Positions 46,850 through 57,596 of a DNA stretch of 64,000 bases are shown piece by piece; position 1 is the first letter of the stretch; every line of letters starts with the position of its first letter. A program made the position numbers and the translations under genes. Location of the stretch: NCBI RefSeq assembly GCF_963678635.1, contig NC_087064.1:58476338-58540337 (forward strand), in the 5' to 3' direction. The notes under the pieces are model-generated. The model made no database searches and was not told the DNA's origin. It was given only the letters and a program-made list of their open reading frames with translations. Source of the DNA: Symsagittifera roscoffensis (lineage: Eukaryota > Xenacoelomorpha > Acoela > Convolutidae).

Positions 46850-48890
46850 ATCTGATTGAATGCTGGCAAGGTTGCATGACGTTAACTTGACATCATCAGC
46901 AAAAAGATAAGGCACGGTAACAAAGCACTGGTCAGGTAAATTGTTAATAAAATTACGGAACAGTATAGGCCCCCGAATAGAGCCTTGAGGTACGCCGCTC
47001 CGAATGTTTACCTGATTGTGATTTTATCCCATTTACCATCATATATTGGGTTCTACCGGATAACTAGGAATGAAAAAGGCGCAAAAGGCTACCATCGACT
47101 CCGAGAGATTGAAGTTTGTGGAGCAGGAGGGTATGGGACACTTTATCAAACGCCTTTGAGAAGTCGAGATATAGACTATAAGCTGTTTCCCCGTTGTCAG
47201 TCGTTTGATAAAGCGAATGCACGTATCGTAGCAGCTGAGTAGCCGTGGATCGCTAATTTAGAAAGCGCGATTGATGAGAAGTGACTTGTTTTGTACATAT
47301 GGAAAAAGTTTGTTGTATAGAACTTGCTCAAAAACAAGTGATGGTTTAGACAAAAAACTGATCGGCCGATAGCTAATTACCTGTCATTTAACAGAAGACT
47401 TTGGAATTGGTACTACTCCCGCAACTTTCCAGGGCTCTGGGAATGTGCTGGAAGAGAGGATATGGCGAAAAAGAGCCAAGAAATGTGGCGAGAGTTCTGT
47501 AAAACATTTGCGCAATATGACCCCCGGTATGCGTCTCCACAACCAAGGGTTGCTTTAGACAGTGCAAGTTCAACATCGTCCAAAGAAACTGTAATTTCGT
47601 TCAGCTCATTTTCTGAGAAATCATCAAATAAATGGTCATCTTCGTTAAAAATCGATCCAAAGAAAGTGTTGAACCCATTTGCAGTTTCACGAGAATCAGA
47701 TAGTGGGGCATATGGAGTATCGCGGAACATAGTTTCTGCTATGTCCTAATGGCAGGAAAGTGAGCGCAAAAAATTAAAATAATCATAAAGCGAAGAGTTG
47801 GTTTCAGAGAACTTGTCAACATAGGCAATCTTGTCGAGGTCAACCGAGAACGATAAATCGTCTAACATATTCAAATACGTTTGCTTGTTTATATCAGAGG
47901 ACAATCGTAAATATCGACGCAAAGCCCTACTACGTTTGTTGAAGAGGTGGACACTATGTGAACTGTAAAACGGGGGTAGTATGTTCCGGATATTTCGCTT
48001 TAGTGGTACAAATGCCTTAAGTATAAAGAAAAGACATCCGTCCCAATGTTCAAAATAATTCCCATGTGAAGCAGAATCGTAGACTAGTGAAAAGAGGCTT
48101 GTGGAAAGTTCGTACTTGAGATTGGGGTAATTTCCAAGCGAAGTACTAAAAGTTTGCCGTGCCGATAAAGATGAGTGTCTCTTGATAGGAGAAGCCGTAT
48201 AGATAGAGAAGACAATAGAATAATGATCAGAGAAGAACAGCGGGGAAATTGTTTGGACAGATACAAATTTGTTTGAAGTGATCACTAAATCAAGAACATT
48301 TTCGGAAGAGTGTACACGCTTGTCGACCAATTGCTTCAAATTTTGTTAAACCAAAAAGTCACAAAAATCCATATCATCTTGATTAACTATCTCTGCGGGG
48401 AAGAGAGAGAGACAGCGGGGAAGAGAGAGAATCCCAGTGTATATTTGGTTTATTAAAGTCGCCGCAAATCACAAAGTGCTTGTCGTGGTCTGGTAGTAAT
48501 CGGAGAAGGCTGATCAGGTCGTAATTTGGTACTCGAAAAACGCTCGTTAGAGGAGGATTATACAGTACAGCTATCACGAGAGACGATTTTCTCAGCTTCA
48601 GTTTAACAGCACAGCAGTAATCAACATTGGTGTCAATGCTGCTTGCAGATAAATGCCTCTTTCCCAAGATAATAACCCCGCCATGACTACCGTTCTGGCG
48701 GTCCTGCCGAGCCAAGGTAACATAGTTCGAGCATGGAAAACGTTTGTAGAGTTCGAGTCAAACCACCTTTCAGTGACACAGATAACATCCGCATCAGACG
48801 TAATTACTAGATTTAACAGATTCAATCGGCGATCAATTGATCGCAGGCTTCTTGCGTTTAGATATAGAACAGTAGTTGAGTTCAGAGATA
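46850..48890 (-). pseudogene. LINE ORF2 remnant: endonuclease and RT
   Basis: The endonuclease opens with LYLNARSLRS near 48860. It then shows ICVTERWF, HGGVIIL, VICGDFNKPNIHWD, LDLVITSN and FSDHYSIVF, the expected order of catalytic and structural motifs. The RT remnant has ISYRPISFLSK, LDFSKAFDKVSH and LFADDVKL (about 46900), spread over shifted frames. Homology is lost beyond about 46850. Confidence 0.75.
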
Positions 48891-48891
48891 G

Positions 48892-49698
48892 TTAATCAAG
48901 ATCGACAACCAAATCGTTCTTATAAAGTTTAAGTTTTCGGATCTTTAGTTCAGTTTTGGGGACACCCGACTGGATAAGATCATATCGTTTTTTGAGTAGT
49001 GCGCGTTCCAATGCACAATCTGCTTCTGAGAGCTCCATAGTTATCAGAAGACCTTTGTTTTTATACAAGTCTTCGCGAATTGCCTTCGATACAAAATCGA
49101 TTGCGTCAAACTTGGCGCTAAATTTAATGCCGACATTGCGACATCTGCCAGCAATGTAGCGTCCCTTCCGGTAGCAGTCGACGATGGTGCCAGACAGACC
49201 CATATTTGTCATTTTGTCCTGTACAGCGGTTTTGTCAGCAAAATGCGGTTGTACATGGGCGTATCAGCTGATGCTTCAGGTAGCCCAGATATACGAACTT
49301 TGAAACGATTGGAGTCGTCATTTTGCGGTTTCGATCGCGGTAAAGGTAACATGGTGCCCAGAGTTTTGATCATTAGTCAAGCTGCCCGAGCTTTGGGTAT
49401 GTGTAATAACAGAAGCGTACGTTTTCTCAAGAAATTGGTCAACTTTATCGTTAATGGTTGATATCATTGGTAGACATGACTTAGCTTCAATTAGCTGACT
49501 GAGTGCCTCCCGGAGCAGACACATCAACGAGTCGTTCTTGAGAGATGCCATCATCTTGTTCATCTTCTCCTGGTCAGTGTAGTATAGCTTCGCCAGATCG
49601 CCAACGTCGGGGTAGTGGTGAGCAGGTATAGAGGAGCCAGTGGAGTCCGACCGGGAACAAGCAGCTCCAGATACGTCACCATCGTCTCCCATTTCCAA
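48892..49698 (-). pseudogene. LINE ORF1 remnant
   Basis: Two frame segments: 49698-49318 (acidic N-terminus, then helical DVGDLAKLYYTDQ and a Leu-rich coiled region) and 49212-48892 (RYIAGRCRNVGIKFSAK, then LSEADCALERALLKKRYDLI). The second segment has the look of the RRM-to-C-terminal part of LINE ORF1 RNA-binding proteins. A frame change lies between about 49318 and 49212. Confidence 0.6.
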
Positions 49699-50003
49699 TC
49701 TCGAAACTATTTAATAAGTGTTTATCACAACAGTTAGCTGAAGTTTACAACTGCAGAATTCTATAACTGCAGAAATTTAATAAGAAACTTACCAATTCCC
49801 GTGGAATTCTCTTTAATAATAAAAGTAATAAGACTGCTCGTATCAGGGCGAAGCCCTGAAGGTTCCGACTGACTCTTAACGTTTATAGAGCAGTAATAAC
49901 ATAAACAACATAAAAAAATTAACTGAAACAAAATAAAATGAAAAACTTTTTTTCTAAAATTTGAAAATTTTTGTATGAAAATCATCCCCCACACGCCATA
50001 TAG

Positions 50004-50060
50004 CTTCGCCAGATCGCCAACGTATATTTGGCGATCTGGCGAAGCCAAATATACGTTGGC
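50004..50060. repeat. Fold-back hairpins at the LINE 5' junction
   Basis: Arm 50004-50020 pairs perfectly with 50028-50044 across a 7-base loop. 50044-50060 is the exact reverse complement of 50016-50032. In addition 49999-50023 is identical to 49583-49607 in ORF1 of the neighbouring minus-strand LINE. Confidence 0.85.
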
Positions 50061-50189
50061 TGTGCATTATAAATTTTTAATGCACGCAGTTTCAGATAAA
50101 TTTGAATTTCTCGAGGTAGCAATGGTTGCCTCGCTCTAAATGTCAACCAGGAGATATCATATTTTCAAAACATCTTCTTTCAAAACATC

Positions 50190-51834
50190 TTGTCATTACC
50201 TGGAGCCCGTATCGCTGCGGTCAGAGGCTTCCTACCTCCGAAGGACAAATACAATACCATTGTTTTGCTCATTGGGGGAAACGACGATTTTGACGGAAGA
50301 GAGCCCTCCACGGTCCCTGAAGAAGATATTGCAAACGAACTCGCAGAATTAGCCGAGGAGCTAAGCAGACTAGCAAAGCAGATTTTTGTCATCGGAATCC
50401 CTCGCCGCAGTGAATATCGATTCCGATCGGCGAGAGTGAATCGCGAAATACAGAAAAAGCAGGGAAATTGGAAGTATAGAGGCGTGTGTGAGAAGATTTA
50501 CAGTACTTACCATCTAGGCAGTGACGAAATTCACTTAAGCCCAGAAGGTCTCAAGAGCATCAAAAGCATCATAAAGAACAATATACTGTACAAGAAAAAC
50601 TCTGACGCTTTCAACGACGAAGGTCATCTCACCCAGTACGAGTGCACCTTCCGACACTGCCACTGACGTTACTGAGTGTAAGCTGCAGGTTTGTGAGCTT
50701 TACTTCCCTCTGTCCTTTCTAGAAATATCAAACTGCAGTCGTCCCCTTTTCGGGATCCACAGGTTTCTATATTTCTCTGACCCCATCGAACGTTCTAGAA
50801 ATATCAAACCGCAGGCGCCCCCTTTTCGGGATCCACAGGTTTGCATATTTCTCTCAACGCATCGTACCGCAGGCGTCTTTTCTCGGGAATCACAGATCCC
50901 TCTGTAAAGTCCCCCTCTGTTAACTCTTCAACAATGAGTCGCACATGCCGAACTTGCACAAGGTCCATACCGAAAGCCGAAAAAAGTTACAACTGTGTAG
51001 CGTGTGGTTGTCACATGCATCTAGAACCAACATGCACAGGATTATTAAACGTAGCCATCAACGGAATAAAGGAGCTTGGTCGCAACGCATTGTTACTCTG
51101 TAACGTTTGCATTGAAAACAACGAACGCGACAACTTCATTCGGAACAGGACTGTCAACAACCTGGAAGAAAAAATCAACAAAAACAAGTCTAGCAATGCT
51201 GAGACACTCGAAACGCAAATTGTCGAAAAAAAATAAACGAAGCAATGAGGAAAATACACGACAAAGTAGACGAGAGTTACGCAAACGTCGTGAAGAAGTT
51301 GAAAGCTACATAAACGTGAATAGTCCTCAAAACTCCAAAAACAACAACAACACAACGACTCACAGCATCGAACACAATGTAAGAGTGCAAGGGATCCATG
51401 AAGATCCTAATAAACCACGCGACGTGAATCTTGTCCAAACTCACGAAAAACTAGAGGAAATTTTGGGAACAATAGGAGTTAAACCGAAAATAGTCCAGTT
51501 TAAAAGACTTGGAACATTCAACAAAGAAAGGAAAAAGCCTAGAACACTTCTAGTTACGCTTGAAAATTCAGCAGCAGTCATTTTAGTGATTGCAAAAAGT
51601 ACTGAAAAAAGAGACAAAATGAAAGAAATGAATATATTTCTGTCACGTGCCCTATCTAAAGAAGATTCTATCAAAGAAAACCTCTGCCTGAAACGACGTA
51701 GGGAAATGCTTGAAGAAGGCGTACCACGTGAAAAACGGAAAGTAAGAAACCTTGAGCTTTTCCATGATGGAGCAAAAGTTCAATTAAACCAAACTTCCCA
51801 GCCAGAACAAGAAAATGCAACATCCAACATTTGA
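50190..51834 (+). pseudogene. LINE ORF1: SGNH esterase-like, PHD-like finger, C-terminal domain
   Basis: The esterase-like part (50190-50666) contains SLPGARI (block II), VLLIGGNDD (block III) and DEIHLSPEGL (block V, DxxH). The block I GDS region is missing because the copy is truncated upstream. A stop at 50666 separates it from 50841-51236. The PHD-like finger there (CRTCTRSIPKAEKSYNCVAC ... CTG ... CNVC) lies at 50940-51115. The frame changes at about 51230 into 51076-51834, a basic, helical region resembling the RNA-binding C-terminus of LINE ORF1 proteins (RNLELFHDGAK near the end). Three tandem units at 50717-50905 lie between esterase and PHD parts. Confidence 0.7.
50717..50905 (+). 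repeat. Tandem repeat inside LINE ORF1, period 76 bp
   Basis: 50717-50792 and 50793-50868 share TTCTAGAAATATCAAAC and TTTTCGGGATCCACAGG. A third, partial unit follows. The period is not a multiple of three, so it shifts frame and helps explain the break in ORF1. Confidence 0.8.
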
Positions 51835-51840
51835 CTAGAT

Positions 51841-54630
51841 CATTTCCACATTTTACATTTATATGCACGCAGTTTAGTTAACTATGAAAGAAGATTCAAA
51901 ATGGCAAAGGCAAAAAAAATTGGTTTGTACAGCGTTATTTGTATTTGTGAGACCTGGTTGAACAAAAATATCTCAAACTCTGAACTACTACTTGCTGAAT
52001 ACAACATTTACCGAGCAGATAGAGCACATCAGTCGTCTAACACTCACGGAGGTGCCCTGATTGCCATTAGGAACTCACTAAATTCCCAAAAAATAAAACA
52101 CGACGTCGAATGTTGGGTCCTATGTAACATAACCCTAGCAAACGAAATCATCTATATATGCTCCTTTTACAACCCCCTAGAGCCAGTCAATACAGATATG
52201 ACTACCAATGTTTCAACAAAATTCTCGAAGCCATCCCTTAAAAGAGTAAAGCAGTCATATGTGGAGACATTAACTTTCCATCTACAAACTGGGACATCTT
52301 CAGCAGTCAAGAAAACGATGAACAAGAAATACTAGAAATGTTAGAAGATAGGCTTCTTCAACAGAGCATTAACTTTCCGACCTGCGGCACAAACACGTTG
52401 GACGTTTTTCTGTATCAAAACTGTCAAGTATACTCTGAACACGATGAAAATTTTGATAAGATCTATGACTGCTCTGACCATATTGCAATCAGAACAGCAA
52501 TAGAACTTGAACATTTCGATCCTCCCCCAGCAATGACAAACTTCTACAGTTTTGGGTCAGGAGATTATGACCGGATTGTTGGTGCCATGAAAGATCGGCC
52601 CTTCAACCCCCAATGCTACACCAATGTTGACAATATGTACAACGAACTTCAAGACTACTTAACCGACTTGATAGACACTCACATCCCAAAAAGAACCAAT
52701 TATCGTCAATTGCTACCACCTTGGATTACACCGAGTACATCACATCAGATGAAAATGCTCAACACGCAAAAGAGGTTACTCGAAAAACGACCAACTAGCT
52801 ACCGAAAAAATAAGGTCCTCAAACTAGAAAGCCAAATCACTGAATTATATGAACATGATCGAATCTCATACCAAGAAAAAATTTTTGGTTCAAGAAACTG
52901 TGGTCAAATTTACAAGCACCTTAAGCATATCAATAGAGCTTCGAACATCCCGAAAACGATCAAGTTCAAAGACAAAATGACATCAATTCCAGAAGAAAAG
53001 GTAGAAATGTTTAACACATTTTTTCACTCAGTGTTTTCAGCCAAAGAGAACTACAACTTCCTTGACATAAAGTGCAAATCACCAACCCTAACAGACTTCA
53101 GCGTTTCAAACAAAACAATAAGTAATATTCTGGCAAATATAGACACTACAAAAACTCGTGGACCAAATGGAATACCTCCCGGGTTTTACCAACGATGCGG
53201 CAAACAAATGAGTAATATACTCATTAAGCTTTTCAAGAATATTAAACGCATACGCAAAATGCCAACGAGTTGGAAAACAGCGGCTGTAACACCCATTCAC
53301 AAAAAGAACGACCCTAAAGATGTTGAAAACTATCGCCCAATCTCCCTTCTAAACATTGACAGCAAAATCTTTGAAAAATGCATGTACTCTTCACTCTACG
53401 AGCACTTTAAAGACAATCTTTCCATAAACCAACACGGTTTTGTGGAGAAACGCTCCGTTATGAGCAACATGCTCCAATTCCTAAATCGAATCTACAAAGC
53501 CCTGGATGAAAATCCACATGATGAGATCATTGCTTTTTATGCTGATTTCTCCAAGGCCTTCGATAAAGTCCCCCACAAATTATTACTCCGAAAATTGAGT
53601 GATATTGGTGTAGGTGGATGCCTACTCGAAATCATCTACGACTATATCAAAAACCGAAGGCAATTTGTTCGGGTTGATTTCTACACATCCACCGTCCTCG
53701 AAATAACCAGCGGGGTACCCCAAGGTTCACTCCTCGGCCCACTCCTGTTCTGTGTTTTTATAAATGATCTCCCTGAAGTCCTACGCTTCAGTGACCCCTC
53801 AATATTTGCTGATGATCTAAAAATTCTATCTGTTGGACGCAAACAAGATGAAATACAACTTGACTTAAAGAAAATCGAAGATTGGGTTAGACAAAACAAC
53901 ATGGAACTGGCATTCGAAAAATGCGCTCTAATAAACTTCAGAGGTGTTGATATAAATCTATTTTTGAACGGAAATCGTCTACCTCAGCCAAAATCTATAA
54001 AATATCTGGGTATTCACATGCTAGGAAATCTTAGTTGGAGCACTCATCTAACCGAACGATTAAAGAAAGCAGACAAATTACTATACAGTCTAAGACGAAA
54101 TGTAGCATATAACGTCAACACCTTTGTAAAACTAGGTCTCTACAAATCAATATTACTACCAGTCCTAACCTACGGCTGTCACTGTGCAAACTTTCTGAGA
54201 AAAGACCTACAAACTTGAATTTTTTCAAAAGAAAGCAGTAAAGTGGATATATGGAAAACACTGCCAAAAATACACTGATCAACTTAGAATGCTGAACATT
54301 TTACCTCTGCCAATGTTCCCTCAGACCAATGACTTACTTTTGCTTTCAAAACTCTGCACTGACTACGAACACCACAGCATCCCACTTCCCACAGCTAACA
54401 AGACCCTAGACCGACGATTAGAGCCCTTCAAATTACCCAAAACTCGAACAGAAAAACGCAGGGGAGAATTCGTTTTTCGTACAACCAGAGTTGCAAATAG
54501 AATTGATCATTTAGTCAATTTCAGGATAGAACAGGGACTCAAACAGCGCATCACAATTCTTATGTGGAAATTCTACACTGAAAAATACAGTAACCTCAAC
54601 CTCTGCACTTGGCAGATATGCTGCGACTGA
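51841..54630 (+). pseudogene. LINE ORF2: endonuclease and reverse transcriptase
   Basis: The endonuclease starts about 51850 with LYARSL, then ICICETWLN, HGGALIAIRN, and after a frame change near 52250, ICGDINFPSTNWD, LDVFLYQN and CSDHIAIRT. RT runs in one frame from 52338 to 54218: NYRPISLLNIDSKIFEK, QHGFVEKRS, YADFSKAFDKVPH, SGVPQGSLLGPLLF, and the active site FADD (53805-53816). A further frame change near 54210 leads into the C-terminal part ending at 54630. The key catalytic residues are present. Only two frame changes separate it from an open ORF. Confidence 0.85.
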
Positions 54631-55080
54631 ACAACGTGCAAAAATAACTGGACAATATTATAAACTCTGTGGAAGAAATTCCCACCAGTATTCTACTGGA
54701 AAGCCACAACAACAACAACAACATATAAAGTACAAAACAATAGATTTTGCTCCTTGTAACAAATCAATTATGGCAAATAAGCTTCTTTCAACAATTTCTA
54801 AGACGGATTACATCTCCGCTTACGCGTTAATAGCGCGAATTATATCGCGAGTTAATTGTCCCAAATGGCAATATTTAAACCCTCATAACTTTACAAAAAA
54901 TGATCACAGGTAAAATATCTTTTCAAATTTAAGCTCAGGACAACAATAGCTTTCGAATGATATAAAAAAATTCCGTCAAAAATGGCTAGTCATAAAATCG
55001 AAATTTGTCTGTAGAAAAAAAAACCCACCCCGAGCACAAATATTCCGTTACTTTCGTATTGAAAGTCGGAACAATAATAA

Positions 55081-56161
55081 ATGGAGGAAATTGGTCAAGG
55101 CAAAACCAAAGCAACTGGTACGGGCTTTTATGTGGATTGTTTGGTGCTTCAATAATTTTCGTTTCAGGAAAAATGATACCGCATTTTTTTTAAAGTTCCA
55201 TTTCAGTTTATTTTACTTAAAAGCAGGCGAATTGTGAATTTCTAGCGAATTGGGTCTGAGTTCATGTTCGTGATGTTGCGCGGTTGATCTGAAAGTTATA
55301 GAGTACTTGCTATACTGAACCAATCATTCTATTAAAATTATATCTAAATTTGTTTTCACTGTAGTAATTGCTCTGTTTGCTTTTATTGGTGTTCTGCTTT
55401 ATTACGAATGCGCAAATGGTGCGAAAAAAACTTGATATATTTGCAGCTTCAAAAGTTCGTACTGGAGGTTCGTACTTTAAACACCTGCACTAATATTGCC
55501 GTAGATACTACTAACAGCCATCCCAGCAGACCCTTGGTAATTGATAATCCTGGAGTGATCTTCGATGAAACAAATAAAATCTCGAGTGAGGCTAGATAAT
55601 TTCTTAACAGCTCAGCTCTGGCTATTCGCCACTCCTAAAAATTTATGACCATTGACCTAAAAGTGGCTAATAAGTGCACTGTTTCTAGTTAAGCACGCCA
55701 TAACGCGCAACGTTTTTTAAACTGTCCTGGTAGACCAACTGTTCTGAATATCATCATTCTATTACTGAAAGTCTTCGTGTAGGTGATTACCTTCAGCTCA
55801 CACAGCTCGTAGTAGCGGTAGAGCTAGCCTACCTCCAAGAAACAATTCGGAATCGGTAAGAGTCCACGTGGCTTCAGCAATAACAGCAGGCTTGAAAGTA
55901 GTTTTTAGTTCTCAGCAAATTATAAATCGCCGATGAACCCAGTTTTTGTTTGTTTTTGTCAATCATAAAAATTGTCTATCATGAAAAGTATTCATGATAT
56001 TAAATCAGCTCTAACGCGATAAGAAATATTTGAAAAAGTCAGTTGCGTATGTTTGAATTCCTTTTTTGTTTGTTTCAGTCGATAAGTATAAAGTGACGGC
56101 AAATTTCGCTCTCCAATTATAGTAAGGCGGGGAAAATTAAGCTTGAAATATATTGTCAGAA
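55081..56161. other. Spacer of the inverted-repeat element
   Basis: About 1.1 kb between the two arms with no ORF longer than about 65 codons and no recognisable motif. Confidence 0.5.
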
Positions 56162-56702
56162 AGTGTTTTTGTTCCGACTTTCGATACGAAAGTAACGGAA
56201 TATTTGTGCTCGGGTGGGTTTTTTTTCTTCAGACAAATTTCGACTTTTTAACTAGCCATGTTTGACGGATTTTTTAATATCATTCAAAAGGTATTGTTGT
56301 CCTGAGCTTAAATTTGAAAAGATATTTCACCTGTGATAATTTTTCGTAAAGTTATGAGGGTTTAAAGATTGCCATTTTGGGACAATTAAGGCGCGATATA
56401 ATTCGCGCTATTAACGCGTAAGCGGAGATTTAATCCGTCTCATAAATCGTTCCAAATTGGTTGAACGAAACTTAATTGATTTGTTACAAGGAACGAAATC
56501 TATCTTTTTTTACTTTATATGGCGTGTGGGGGGATGATTTTCATAAAAAATTTCAAATTTTAGAAAAAAAAAAGTTTTCATTTAATTTTATTTCATTTAA
56601 TTTTTTTATGTTATTACTGCTGCTCCATAAACCTTAAAAGGCAGTCGGAACATTCAGGGCTTTGCCCTGATACGAGCAGTCTTGTTACTTTTTGCTTTTC
56701 CC

Positions 56703-57596
56703 TGCGGAATAGAAAAATTTTCTTTTGATCTAATTTTTCCGAATGGTTCCGTTTTGAGAAGACTTAATTTTTTCACCGTAAACAACGGTCTCAGATTTCG
56801 CTCGTGAAAATGTTATACGCGTGTTGCTTACTTTTTGATAAATTCAAAATCAAGCAGGGTTATATTCAAAATCAAGCTCCAATTGCAGAGATCGACACAC
56901 TGACCTCTCGGGACTCAATTGACTTGATTTATCTACGGGACTAACAGTCCCCTCATTTACGTTGTAAATGTAAATCCCATATAATAATAATAATAATATG
57001 CACTTGGCGCAGTGTTTACACCTATACTTGGTAAGACAAAAACCGATGCCAGTCGTGACCTCCTTTTTTGCCAACTAAATTTTTTCGACTAGTCTAGACT
57101 ATCGTCTGTATATATTTTTTGTCGGCGTAGTTCACATAGGACTTTTTTGAGGATTCGATTTCTTTCTGGCATTCCGAAATCTCCTTGTAATGGTGCAGAT
57201 AATTTTGCTCCAGGATTTTGTCGGCGTTTAATGCAATTTTGTAAAGTTTTGTCAAAAAAGCTATTTTTTTATTTGCCTTTTCATGTGCTTTTTATCATAG
57301 TCATTCATTTTGTATCCCAAGTGGTGCGAAGCTCAACTTCGCCTCTATGTTAATTTTATGTGTTTTTAACTCTTTTTTGTCGGTGAAAGAGTTTTTCTCT
57401 GATTTTGAAATGCTTTCTGAAAGCCGGCTACGTAGGAAGTTTGTGCAATTGTTTCAACTTTCATTTTCAGCTTATATATTTTTCTGAGCTCATGACAAAA
57501 CGATCCGTGAGAGCAATTTTTTTAAATAAATCAATTTTTAGCAAAGTAGAAAGCCATTAATAACAAAATTAATGATTAATGAAAATCAATAAATTA
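56703..57596 (-). other. 3' side of the zinc-finger gene
   Basis: No coding sequence. It includes a (TAA)n microsatellite (about 56980-56998). On the minus strand an AATAAA signal lies at 57273-57268, about 325 bases after the zinc-finger stop codon, and is a reasonable poly(A) signal for that gene. Confidence 0.4.

Larger units (their letters stand above)
46850..49698 (-). mobile_element. Decayed LINE (jockey/CR1-type), minus strand
   Basis: Two consecutive ORF remnants on the minus strand, ORF1 (49698 to 48892) and ORF2 (about 48890 to 46850), with apurinic endonuclease then RT. The 3' part after the FADD box is missing or unreadable. Several frameshifts and stops show it is old. It borders the inverted-repeat element on the right. 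Confidence 0.8.
50002..54721 (+). mobile_element. CR1-like LINE with esterase and PHD domains, target duplication CATAT
   Basis: A 4.7-kb insertion bounded by the duplicated 5 bases CATAT (49997-50001 and 54722-54726). The other arm of the host inverted repeat shows the empty site CCATATAAAG. It encodes ORF1 with an SGNH esterase-like and a PHD-like domain, and ORF2 with endonuclease and RT, ending in an (AAC)n tail. Esterase and PHD domains in ORF1 are a known trait of CR1-type elements. The 5' end is truncated and replaced by a fold-back junction (50004-50060). Frameshifts make the copy inactive, although the RT block is long and open. Confidence 0.88.
49821..56702. mobile_element. Long inverted-repeat (fold-back) element split by a LINE
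   Basis: The right arm (56162-56702) is matched in reverse complement by two separated pieces on the left: 49821-50001 and 54722-55080. Removing the LINE between them restores a continuous left arm of about 540 bp. The original element was about 2.2 kb with a spacer of about 1.1 kb (55081-56161) and no ORF for a transposase. A small hairpin TCAGGGC-GAA-GCCCTGA near the outer end of the left arm is retained in diverged form in the right arm. No target duplication was identified for the whole element. Confidence 0.75.
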
